The notes beneath the pieces were generated by a model. The model did no database searches. It had not been told where the DNA came from and was given only the letters and a program-made list of their open reading frames with translations. Below, piece after piece: positions 16,191-23,697 of a DNA stretch of 32,365 nt. Location: NCBI GenBank assembly GCA_026983525.1, contig JALWHQ010000465.1, positions 1 to 32,365 on the forward strand, read 5' to 3'. Made by a program: the position numbers and the translations under genes. This DNA is from Anaerolineae bacterium (GTDB taxonomy: Bacteria; Chloroflexota; Anaerolineae; JAADDB01). The stretch's first letter is position 1; each line of letters starts with the position of its first letter.

Positions 16191-17051
16191 TGGAGCCTGG
16201 CGGGCCAGCAGGGAACGCATCAGGCGCTCGAACTCTTCCACACTGCCAACCTGCCGCAAGGCCTGGTGGAGGGTTTCCAGCACCGCCACGTCTTCAATCC
16301 GCCGCACATCCGGCATCACCTGTAAACCCTCTACCCCAAACTTGAGTTCCAGCCCCAACTCGATACCCTCCAGAAGCCCCTCTCGAAGCCCTTCCTTGCG
16401 CCCTTCCCTCACCCCTTCTTCCTTGATCAGTTCATAAGCAAACGACTCCACCATGATGTCCCTCCTTCGCTCCAGCAACAAGCGAGGCAACTCCTTCGAG
16501 ACCAAGCCGGCAAGCAACGCCATGATGGTGAGCATGTCCGCCTTTACTTCGCGCACCAGATGGCTCTCGTACAATCGCCGGTCCGCTTCGTCCACCGCCT
16601 CCTCTCCCCCGCGCATCAGGGGCGTCAAGGGTAAAAGGCACAGCGGGCCGTGTTGGACGGTCTCCCAGGCATCTTGCTCGTAAACCCTCACCACGCGATA
16701 GCGAAAGCGGACTTCTCGATCCTCGAACGTGTCCGTGACCTGTCCCCCCGGCCGTAACAGGAGGACCACACTCAGCGCGTCCAGCCCCTCGCGCAGGCGA
16801 TGCCGGGTGCGGTACTCCAGAAGACGCAGCGGAAACGTCGGCTCCCAGCGCGTCTGTAACTCCACCAGGACGAGCAGATCTTCGCCTTGGCCGGTGACGA
16901 CCCGCAAGGGAAAGTCGCTCCGCCGCACACTGGTGGTCTCCTGCGGCACCTCGACCAGTGTGGCGGCAGTGACGTCCAAACCCACCAGGTGCTCGAGAAT
17001 GGCCTTCCCACAATGGCGCAACAGTTCCTTGAGCGCAATGTCGTAGTGCAC
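16173..17051 (-). CDS. Rpn family PD-(D/E)XK nuclease-like protein
   Basis: A 292-residue protein of the Rpn / PDDEXK nuclease-family-transposase type. The N-terminal part (HYDIALKELLRHCGKAILEHL) and the nuclease core, with Asp in RRSDFPLRVV and the E-x-Q of LLVLVELQTRWE followed by RLLEYRTR, fit the fold. The C-terminus has the family's Glu/Gly/Leu-rich helical repeats (EGVREGRKEGLREGLLEGIE). In E. coli, Rpn proteins are DNA endonucleases that promote RecA-independent recombination. GTG 17051 is preferred because the TATAAT box at 17087-17082 puts transcription near 17075, downstream of the earlier in-frame GTG 17141; a purine-rich GGAAGGGGG precedes it. The TAG stop falls in heptad array 9. 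Confidence 0.85.
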   Translation of the reverse strand: MHYDIALKELLRHCGKAILEHLVGLDVTAATLVEVPQETTSVRRSDFPLRVVTGQGEDLLVLVELQTRWEPTFPLRLLEYRTRHRLREGLDALSVVLLLRPGGQVTDTFEDREVRFRYRVVRVYEQDAWETVQHGPLCLLPLTPLMRGGEEAVDEADRRLYESHLVREVKADMLTIMALLAGLVSKELPRLLLERRRDIMVESFAYELIKEEGVREGRKEGLREGLLEGIELGLELKFGVEGLQVMPDVRRIEDVAVLETLHQALRQVGSVEEFERLMRSLLARQAPSTSSE

Positions 17052-17081
17052 GATGCCTCGGCCCCCTTCCGTGTGCAGGAT

Positions 17082-17090
17082 ATTATAGCA
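17082..17090 (-). promoter_or_regulatory. Extended -10 promoter of the Rpn gene
   Basis: On the minus strand TGCTATAAT is a perfect extended -10 box. Any -35 is poor (TTCGCC at 18 bases). The predicted start near 17075 gives a leader of about 24 bases and supports the GTG 17051 start. Confidence 0.5.
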
Positions 17091-17132
17091 TTGCCGGGGG
17101 CGCGCGGCGAACCTGGGATGCCCTGCTCGTTC

Positions 17133-17161
17133 TTGCTCCACTACGCTCCCTGCAGTACACT
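17133..17161 (+). promoter_or_regulatory. Candidate promoter of the epimerase/dehydratase gene
   Basis: TTGCTC (17133-17138) is followed after exactly 17 bases by TACACT (17156-17161). The start would be near 17168, about 31 bases before the ATG. It diverges from the Rpn promoter. Confidence 0.5.
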
Positions 17162-17198
17162 GGAGGAGAGCATCTCACCCCACGCGCGGAGGTGTACT

Positions 17199-18155
17199 AT
17201 GACCACCGTCGCCATCACCGGCGCGGCCGGCTACATCGGCCAGCGACTGCTTCACCACCTCGTTCAGGAGCCCAACATCGACCACATCGTGGCTCTGGAC
17301 ATTCGCCCACCTGCGTTCGAACACCCGAAGGTCACGTTCGTGCACCATGATGTCACCCACCCCATGAGCGAACTCTTCGTCCGGCATGGGGTTGACATGG
17401 CCGTCCACCTGGCGTTCATCGTTGACCCCACCCATGACCGCGCTCGCGAGCGCCGCATCAACGTCGGCGGAACCGAGAACTTCCTCGCCGCCTGTCACGC
17501 CGCCCAGGTCGAGACCCTCCTCGTCGCCAGCAGCGCCACCGTCTACGGCGCCTGGCCCGACAACCCTCCCCTCATTCCGGAGGACGCTCCCCTGCGCGGC
17601 AAGCCCGGCTTCCCCTATGTGGAGGACAAACTCGTGCAGGAGGAACTCGTCGCCCGCTACACGCGCGAACACCCCGACTGCCGCGTGCTCATCACCCGCG
17701 CCACCGTGGTCACGGGCCCCCACATGAACAACTTCATGGCCCGCTACTTCTCCCGCCCCATTGCCTTCATCGTGCGCGGGGCCAACCCCGCCCTGCCCCT
17801 GGTGCACGAGGACGACACCGCGGAAGCCACGGCCAGGATCCTCCTGCAGGCACCTCCCGGGCCGTACAACATCAACGCGCCCAACCCTGTTCCCATGCAG
17901 GACATCGTGCGGCGGATGGGCGCGCGCGTGCTCGCCCTGCCCCCGGGCCTTCTGTACCCCCTTGCCACCCTGGGCTGGACATTGCGCCTGCGCGCCATCA
18001 CCGAGGCCCCGCCCGCGCTCCTCGACTACATCCGCTATCCCTGGGTGGCGGATGGCAGCAAAGTGACCCGCGTCACCGACTTTACCTATCGCTACGACGG
18101 CTGGGCCGCCCTGGAATCCTTCGTCGCCTCCCGTCGTTCACGGCTCACCCCATAA
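17199..18155 (+). CDS. NAD-dependent epimerase/dehydratase (extended SDR)
   Basis: A 318-residue extended short-chain dehydrogenase. The NAD-binding GxxGxxG is ITGAAGYIGQRLL at residues 6-18. The conserved Asp of VALDIRPP, the Ser region LLVASSATVYG and the catalytic YVEDK (YxxxK) are all present. A DDTAEA segment matches the later HVDDVA-like motif of sugar epimerases. Such enzymes epimerise or dehydrate nucleotide sugars; the target here is not determinable. ATG 17199 has GGAGGTG close upstream. In-frame starts further left would run into the divergent promoter and have no family sequence. Codons strongly favour C at the third position. The TAA stop lies at the first unit of heptad array 3. 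Confidence 0.9.
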   Translation: MTTVAITGAAGYIGQRLLHHLVQEPNIDHIVALDIRPPAFEHPKVTFVHHDVTHPMSELFVRHGVDMAVHLAFIVDPTHDRARERRINVGGTENFLAACHAAQVETLLVASSATVYGAWPDNPPLIPEDAPLRGKPGFPYVEDKLVQEELVARYTREHPDCRVLITRATVVTGPHMNNFMARYFSRPIAFIVRGANPALPLVHEDDTAEATARILLQAPPGPYNINAPNPVPMQDIVRRMGARVLALPPGLLYPLATLGWTLRLRAITEAPPALLDYIRYPWVADGSKVTRVTDFTYRYDGWAALESFVASRRSRLTP

Positions 18156-18178
18156 CGCACGACGCACGACGCACAACG
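18151..18178. repeat. Heptad array 3, CACGACG type
   Basis: Four units in register: CATAACG, CACGACG twice, CACAACG. The TAA stop of the epimerase gene is inside the first unit and the ribosome site of the next gene follows directly. Related units appear in array 7 at 30621-30767. Confidence 0.75.
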
Positions 18179-18191
18179 TATGGAGGTCGCC

Positions 18192-20738
18192 ATGCCCGTC
18201 TTTCGCACCACCGAAGAACTCTACACCGTCATGGGCGCCCTCTTCGAGCGCCTGAAGGCCCATCCCGAAATAGCCCCGCGGCTCCTCGAGGGGAACATGG
18301 TCATCCGCTTTCGCTGGCGGGATCCCGATGGCGAGGTGACCATCGACTTGCGCCGCGCGCCTATCACCTACACCTTTGGCCCGTCCGACCTCAAGCCCGA
18401 CGTGGAAATGATTCAGTCCGCGGACGTGGCCCACCGTTTCTGGTTGGGGGAACTCAGCGTGCCGCGAGCCATCGCCACCCGCCAGGTGATTGCCAAGGGC
18501 TCGGTGCCCAAGGCCCTCAAACTCCTCCCCGCTATTCAACCCGCCTTTGCCATCTACCGGGAAATGCTGCGCGACCTGGGGCGGGAGGACCTCCTAACCC
18601 CGCCCACGACCCGCAAACGGAGGCCCTTCTGGGAACGGTGGCTGCGCGGCCGGCGCTCGCGCCCGTCCTCGCTCCGCCTCAACTTCGAGGCCCTGAACCG
18701 CCACTTCATCCCCCTGGTGGAAGGCGACGTCTCCCCCTCGCCACTCGAGCCCCGCCCCTCTCCCCTTCCCGAATCCCTGCCCGACCTCAAGCGGGAGATG
18801 TTGCGCCGCATGATGCTCATCCGCTCCTTCGAGGAACACCTGAGTCAGGCCTTCGCGGCCGGCGATCTCCCCACCGAGGCCATCCACCTTTCCATCGGCC
18901 AGGAAGCGACCGCGGTTGGAGCCTGTTTTGCCCTGGTTCCCACCGACACCATGGCCACGACCCACCGCGGGCACGGGCACATGCTCGCCAAAGGGGCCGA
19001 CCTGGACGGCATGATGGCCGAGATTTACGGCAAGGCCACGGGGCTGTGCAAGGGGAAAGGGGGGTCCATGCACGTGACCGACGCGCGCGTGGGCGCGCTC
19101 GGGGCCAACGGCATTGTGGGCGCGTCCGCGCTCATCGCCACGGGCGCGGGCCTGGCCAGCAAACTCACCGCCTCCCCCTCAGTAAGCCTGGCCTTTCTGG
19201 GGGATGGCGCCACCAACCAGGGCATGTTCCACGAGGCGGTAAACTTCGCCGCCGTGTTCGACCTGCCTGTTGTCTTCGTGGTGGAGAACAATCAGTATGG
19301 CGAGTTCACCCCCGTGCAGAAACACACGCGCGTCCAGCACCTGGCCGACCGCGCCGTCGCCTACGGCATTCCAGGAGTTCGCGTCGACGGCAACGACGTC
19401 TGGGCCGTGTACGAGGCCGTGTCGCAGGCCGTGGAACGGGCGCGCCAGGGAGCGGGCCCCACCCTTGTCGAGTGCGTCACCTATCGCTGGCACGGGCACA
19501 TGGAAGGAGAAACAGCCCAGTATCGTTCCTCGGACGAGATCGCTCGGTGGCAGGCGCGCGATCCGATTCACCTGTGGACGCATCGTCTTCAGGCCGAGGG
19601 GCTGGCGACCGACGCCGACGTCCAGGCCTGGTGGGAAGAGGCGCGCGCTCGCGTGGCCGAGGCCGCGCGTCGGGCCCAGGCCGCGCCCGAACCCGCCCCC
19701 GAGTCCCTGACAGAGGATGTGTTCGCGCCCGATCCCAAAGCCCTCTACACCCCTGCCTCTCCCCCACCCGCCACGCGCGAGGTCACCTACTCCCAAGCCC
19801 TGTGGGAGGCCCTGGCCGAGGAGATGGCCCGTGACCGCGCCGTCTTCCTCCTCGGCGAGGACGTCAGCCACGGCGGATACTTCGCGGTCACCGCGGGGCT
19901 TGCCGACGAGTTCGTGGGCCGCGTGCTCGATACCCCCATCAGCGAGTACGCCATCGTGGGCGCGGCCGTGGGCGCGGCCATGTGCGGCATGCGCCCCGTC
20001 GCCGAGATTCTCTTCTCCGACTTCCTGACCACGTGTATGGACCCCCTGGTGAACCAGGCGGCCAAGTTGCGCTACATGTCGGGGGGACAGTACGCGCTGC
20101 CCCTGGTCGTGCGCACGCCAGGGGGCGCGGGTCTGGGTATGGCCGCCCAGCACAGCCAGAGCCTGGAAGCCCTGCTCACGGGCATCCCCGGCCTCATCAT
20201 CATTGCCCCCTCCACCCCGATGGACGCCAAGGGCCTGCTCAAGGCCGCCATTCGTTCCAACAACCCCGTCCTTTTCTTCGAGAACAAACTCCTCTATTTG
20301 CAGACAGGGCGTATCCCCGAAGGCGAGTACCTCGTCCCCATTGGTGTAGGGGATGTGAAGCGTGAGGGCCGCGATGTGACGGTAGTAGCGATTGGCAGCT
20401 TGGTGCCCGTGGCGATGCGCGTGGCCGACGACCTAGCGCGCGAGGGCATCGAGGTAGAGGTGGTTGACCCACGAACGCTTGTTCCACTGGATATGGCCAC
20501 CATCATGCGATCGGTGGTGAAAACGGGGCGGTTGGTCACGGTGGAGGAGGGGGCGTTGAACCACAACTTCGGCGCGGAGATCATCGCTCGGGTGGTGGAG
20601 ATCGCGCCCCAGGTGCTCAAAGCACCCCCGCGGCGCGTGGCCGCGGCCGACGTGCCCATCCCTTATGCCCGTAACCTGGAGCAGGCCGCGGTGCCGGGCG
20701 AAGAGGATATCCGTCGTGCAATCCTCGCCCTCTTTTAA
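18192..20738 (+). CDS. SCP2 domain - E1 alpha - E1 beta fused 2-oxoacid/acetoin dehydrogenase
   Basis: An 848-residue three-part protein. Residues 1-130 resemble an SCP2 sterol-carrier domain (IRFRWRDPDGEVTIDLRRAP, MIQSADVAHRFWLGELSV). After a Pro/Arg-rich linker, about 205-520 is a thiamine-diphosphate E1 alpha with IHLSIGQEATAVG, THRGHGHMLAKG, KGKGGSMHVTD and the TPP motif GDGATNQGMFHEAVNFAAVF to VVENN near 337-366. About 545-848 is the E1 beta subunit (LLGEDVSHGGY, EILFSDF, RTPGGAGLGMAAQHSQSLE). The alpha part most resembles acetoin or branched-chain dehydrogenase E1. E1 decarboxylates a 2-oxoacid or acetoin and passes the acyl group to E2; no E2 or E3 gene is here. ATG 18192 follows GGAGGT; the ATG at 18180 lies on that site. 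Confidence 0.93.
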   Translation: MPVFRTTEELYTVMGALFERLKAHPEIAPRLLEGNMVIRFRWRDPDGEVTIDLRRAPITYTFGPSDLKPDVEMIQSADVAHRFWLGELSVPRAIATRQVIAKGSVPKALKLLPAIQPAFAIYREMLRDLGREDLLTPPTTRKRRPFWERWLRGRRSRPSSLRLNFEALNRHFIPLVEGDVSPSPLEPRPSPLPESLPDLKREMLRRMMLIRSFEEHLSQAFAAGDLPTEAIHLSIGQEATAVGACFALVPTDTMATTHRGHGHMLAKGADLDGMMAEIYGKATGLCKGKGGSMHVTDARVGALGANGIVGASALIATGAGLASKLTASPSVSLAFLGDGATNQGMFHEAVNFAAVFDLPVVFVVENNQYGEFTPVQKHTRVQHLADRAVAYGIPGVRVDGNDVWAVYEAVSQAVERARQGAGPTLVECVTYRWHGHMEGETAQYRSSDEIARWQARDPIHLWTHRLQAEGLATDADVQAWWEEARARVAEAARRAQAAPEPAPESLTEDVFAPDPKALYTPASPPPATREVTYSQALWEALAEEMARDRAVFLLGEDVSHGGYFAVTAGLADEFVGRVLDTPISEYAIVGAAVGAAMCGMRPVAEILFSDFLTTCMDPLVNQAAKLRYMSGGQYALPLVVRTPGGAGLGMAAQHSQSLEALLTGIPGLIIIAPSTPMDAKGLLKAAIRSNNPVLFFENKLLYLQTGRIPEGEYLVPIGVGDVKREGRDVTVVAIGSLVPVAMRVADDLAREGIEVEVVDPRTLVPLDMATIMRSVVKTGRLVTVEEGALNHNFGAEIIARVVEIAPQVLKAPPRRVAAADVPIPYARNLEQAAVPGEEDIRRAILALF

Positions 20739-20954
20739 CCCTGGCGAGGATTGGCCCATGGTGCTCCATGTCACCCTCGTGCAATGGGCTTTGCACTTGG
20801 GATATAGAAGGCATATTTGTTGTTCCACGGGGGCAAGGCGACGTGAGAGGTTGGCGTTCGTTCATAAACTGAGTATTATGGGGATGTCAGCAACTCCATA
20901 AGAACGGGTTTTATCTTCGCGAGCGGATACACCTCTGAATAGGAGGATCACGGT
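20739..20954. other. 216-bp intergenic region before the surface-protein gene
   Basis: It holds a small GTGCAA/TTGCAC hairpin (6-bp stem, 6-base loop, near 20780) without a U-run, then the promoter at 20851-20879 and a 70-base leader ending in AGGAGG. No gene or heptad repeat is seen in it. Confidence 0.5.
20851..20879 (+). promoter_or_regulatory. Promoter of the surface-protein gene
   Basis: TTGGCG (20851-20856), a 17-base spacer, then TATTAT (20874-20879). Both hexamers are close to the housekeeping-sigma consensus and the spacing is optimal. The start would be near 20886. Confidence 0.6.
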
Positions 20955-22526
20955 ATGCAGCGAGGGGAGATGTTGGCGTGGGGGGCAGGGGGATTCCTGC
21001 TGTTTATACTCGCCTGGTTTTTCAGCATGGCGCCACTTCAGGCAGAACGTGCGCCGGCCCCCGTGCTGGGCCTTACCTCTCCCCTTTCCACGCCCACCCC
21101 CACAGACACGCCAACCTCTACTCCAACAGGAACACCCGCCGCAACACCAACCGTGACGCCTTCCTACACTCCAACCCCTACCAATACCGTGCCTCCTACA
21201 CGTCCGCCTACCCCGACGTGGACGCCTACCCCAACGGTTACGCCTTCTGTCCCTCCGACTCCTACGCCTACGCCGTCTCCGAGTGCGACCCCCACATTGC
21301 CCTTGGGAATGATTCAGGGCATGGTTTGGCAGGACGACAATCGTAACGGACAACGGGATGACGGAGAGCCTGCCATCTCTGGTATACAAATTTCCCTGTT
21401 GGCGATGGACGGGATGGTTTTGAGTGTGACGTTTACAGCGGGTGACGGCACATATCAGTTTACTCACTTGCCCTCCGGGCAGTACATCGTGCGAGAACAC
21501 GATCGCGCGGGCTTCTTTTCCAGTACACCAAACGATGTCGTTGTCTTGGTCCAGCCAGGCCAGGTTTGGACATTGAATTTTGGCGATTATCCCGCCGGTC
21601 CTACGCCCACCTCCACTCCCACTCCTACTTCGACGTTCACACCAACTTCTACCCCCTCTGCAACGTTGACTCCAACTTATACTTTGACACCTACGCCACT
21701 GCCAACCCCCACTCCTACCTCTTGGCCTGCATGGTGTCGAGATATCATCGTTAACCCAGGGTTTGAAAACCGCGATGGTTGGATTCTTTTCCAGACGCCT
21801 TATCCTCCTTCGTACGTGGACGTGACGGGGTTCCCTTCGGGTTCTCGACCCTTGGCAGGAAATTGGGCTATGCGCCTTGGTATTACAGAAGTTGTTGACC
21901 CAGAATCGTATTCTTCAGTGCGTCAGATTATCGACTTGCCCGGCAATGCTCATACCATTCGCTTACAGTTTTGGCGGTGGACATTTTCCCTGGATAGCAA
22001 TGGTGGTGACCGACAGGAGGTCCTCTTGCTCGATGCGGATGGACGTCGTGTGCAGGCTATACTTTGGCGGGCTGATCCTGCCAAAAATGAAGCAAAGTGG
22101 GTGTACACGGATGTGGACCTTCTTCCTTACAGGGGAAAGCGTTATACCCTTTACTTCAATGTATACAATGATCAGGATGTATATGTGTCGGCCATGTTCT
22201 TGGATGAAGTTCACTTGTACGCATGTGTCCCTCCTTCCCCTACCCCTCCACCAACCCCTACATCAACTTTCACACCTACTGTACCACCAACACAGGTCGT
22301 TCCCCCGCCTATGGTGGTGACCGTTACCTCCACGCCAACTTTCCAACCATCGCCAACACAAGAAAGTATATTCTCTCGCCTTTCTGTTGAGGGAGCGGAG
22401 TGGCGTCAGAAGCTCCAGGCAGCTTTGGGAACAGCATGTATTCTTGCAACATTGATTTTTGCTTTTCTTTTCCTGTTCATGTATCTCCTCATTGTTGGGC
22501 GTCATCGTGAAGAACAGGAACAATAG
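20955..22526 (+). CDS. Membrane-anchored surface protein with SdrD-like B domain and Thr/Pro-rich stalks
   Basis: A 523-residue exported protein. Residues 1-30 are a signal segment (hydrophobic AGGFLLFILAWFF). A Pro/Thr/Ser-rich stalk covers about 38-115. An SdrD B-like domain lies at about 117-215 (GMVWQDDNRNGQRDDGEP, the calcium-site motif; TAGDGTYQFTHLPSGQYIVRE; NFGDYP). After a second stalk, about 256-430 is a beta-rich domain starting IIVNPGFENRDGW, typical of carbohydrate-binding-like modules. A third stalk precedes a C-terminal membrane helix at about 490-515 (ILATLIFAFLFLFMYLLIV) with a short charged tail inside. It is therefore probably held on the outside by its C-terminus. AGGAGG precedes ATG 20955. 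Ligand unknown; adhesion or polymer binding is inferred. Confidence 0.85.
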   Translation: MQRGEMLAWGAGGFLLFILAWFFSMAPLQAERAPAPVLGLTSPLSTPTPTDTPTSTPTGTPAATPTVTPSYTPTPTNTVPPTRPPTPTWTPTPTVTPSVPPTPTPTPSPSATPTLPLGMIQGMVWQDDNRNGQRDDGEPAISGIQISLLAMDGMVLSVTFTAGDGTYQFTHLPSGQYIVREHDRAGFFSSTPNDVVVLVQPGQVWTLNFGDYPAGPTPTSTPTPTSTFTPTSTPSATLTPTYTLTPTPLPTPTPTSWPAWCRDIIVNPGFENRDGWILFQTPYPPSYVDVTGFPSGSRPLAGNWAMRLGITEVVDPESYSSVRQIIDLPGNAHTIRLQFWRWTFSLDSNGGDRQEVLLLDADGRRVQAILWRADPAKNEAKWVYTDVDLLPYRGKRYTLYFNVYNDQDVYVSAMFLDEVHLYACVPPSPTPPPTPTSTFTPTVPPTQVVPPPMVVTVTSTPTFQPSPTQESIFSRLSVEGAEWRQKLQAALGTACILATLIFAFLFLFMYLLIVGRHREEQEQ

Positions 22527-22551
22527 CGCCGAGTTGTACGTGTTTTCTCAC

Positions 22552-22580
22552 TTGACAGGTCGCCGTCTCTTGTTTAGGAT
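22552..22580 (+). promoter_or_regulatory. Promoter of the GNAT-glycosyltransferase-phosphatase operon
   Basis: A perfect TTGACA (22552-22557), a 17-base spacer and TAGGAT (22575-22580). It is the best promoter match in the window. The start would be near 22587, about 31 bases before the GTG. Confidence 0.68.
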
Positions 22581-22617
22581 GGCTCTCACCACAAGAGGGG
22601 CTAATAAGGAGTAGGCG

Positions 22618-23697
22618 GTGACCCTGAGAAAAATCATTTACGCCGAGGAGCGTGGATTCGATATCTTGCACGATGCCTGGGAGCGTCTGGTTGCGCGCAC
22701 CCCGTTTCCCTCCCCTTTTATCACCTGCGACTGGCACCGTCTGTGGTGGCAGCACTTTCGCGAGGGGAACCTTCACCTGGTGGCATGGTTTGATGAAGAG
22801 GAATTGGTGGGCCTGGCCCCTTTTTACATAAGCGATGGAAGCGCCCATTGCTGTCTTCGGCCGGTGGGAGGCATTGAAATAGCAGATTATCTGGACATCT
22901 TGGCTGTTGCCGGGCGCGAGGAGGAGATCTACAATGCCTTTCTCGATCACCTGGAAAGTCCGGATGCTCCTGAATGGACGGAGATAGAACTTATCAATTT
23001 GCCAGAGCACACCCTCACGTACCGACGTTTGCCTCAGTTGGCCCAAGAGCGCGGCTGGTGGGCTTGGACTCGCATTGAGGATGTGTGTCCTGTCGTGCCG
23101 CTTCCTGAGACATTTGAGGAGTACCTCCAACTTTTGGATAAGAAACAGCGTCACGAGGTCAGGCGCAAACGTCGCCGACTATATCGTTTTGCCTCGGATG
23201 TGCGCTACCATGTCGTGCAGCCTCACGAAGATCTTCAATCGGCGATGGATCAATTCGTGCATTTGCACCGGCGCAGTCATCCGGATAAGGCGGCCTTCAT
23301 GACACCGCAAATGGAGATGTTTTTTCGTGATTTGGCAGAGTTAGCGATGGCTCGCGGGTGGCTTCATCTGGCTTTCCTGGAGGTAAACGGCGAGGCCGTT
23401 TCGACTTTACTGTGTTTCGACTACAACGACCGACGGATGGTTTACAACAGTGGGTTTGAGCCAGAGGTTGCGCGGGAGATCTCCCCGGGGGTCAACCTGG
23501 TGGTCATGGATATAGAAGACGCGATTCAGCAGGGGCTGAAGGTATTCGATTTCCTGCAAGGAGATGAAACGTACAAGTTCCGCTTAGGGGCCATTCCCAC
23601 CTACGTCTATCGGGCGCTCTTACGGCGCGAGCCCTTGCCCCCAGAATTCATTCACCACGGGAAGACGGTGTTGCGGCAGGAGCGTGAAGGTACATGA
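22618..23697 (+). CDS. BioF2/CelD-like GNAT-fold acyltransferase
   Basis: A 359-residue protein of the BioF2-like (Acetyltransf_6) family, two GNAT-like halves. The N-terminal half has PFITCDWHRLWWQHF and LVGLAPFYI. The C-terminal half has KKQRHEVRRKRRRL, the shared basic helix, then WLHLAFLEVNGEAVSTLLCFDYNDRRMVYNSGFEPE and VFDFLQGDETYKFRLGA. Relatives are found in exopolysaccharide and cellulose clusters and resemble FemAB aminoacyl transferases. They are thought to acylate or aminoacylate glycans or precursors. GTG 22618 is the start, with AAGGAG about 8 bases upstream. Its stop overlaps the next gene's ATG (ATGA). Its codons are visibly less C-ending than those of the next gene. Confidence 0.82.
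   Translation: MTLRKIIYAEERGFDILHDAWERLVARTPFPSPFITCDWHRLWWQHFREGNLHLVAWFDEEELVGLAPFYISDGSAHCCLRPVGGIEIADYLDILAVAGREEEIYNAFLDHLESPDAPEWTEIELINLPEHTLTYRRLPQLAQERGWWAWTRIEDVCPVVPLPETFEEYLQLLDKKQRHEVRRKRRRLYRFASDVRYHVVQPHEDLQSAMDQFVHLHRRSHPDKAAFMTPQMEMFFRDLAELAMARGWLHLAFLEVNGEAVSTLLCFDYNDRRMVYNSGFEPEVAREISPGVNLVVMDIEDAIQQGLKVFDFLQGDETYKFRLGAIPTYVYRALLRREPLPPEFIHHGKTVLRQEREGT

Noticed and set aside
19179-20153. 324-codon frame opposite the E1 fusion gene
   Set aside because: Shadow frame caused by high third-position C in the real gene; no recognisable motif.
20862-21500. 212-codon Arg-rich minus-strand frame
   Set aside because: It is the antisense reading of the Pro/Thr-codon stalk of the surface protein.
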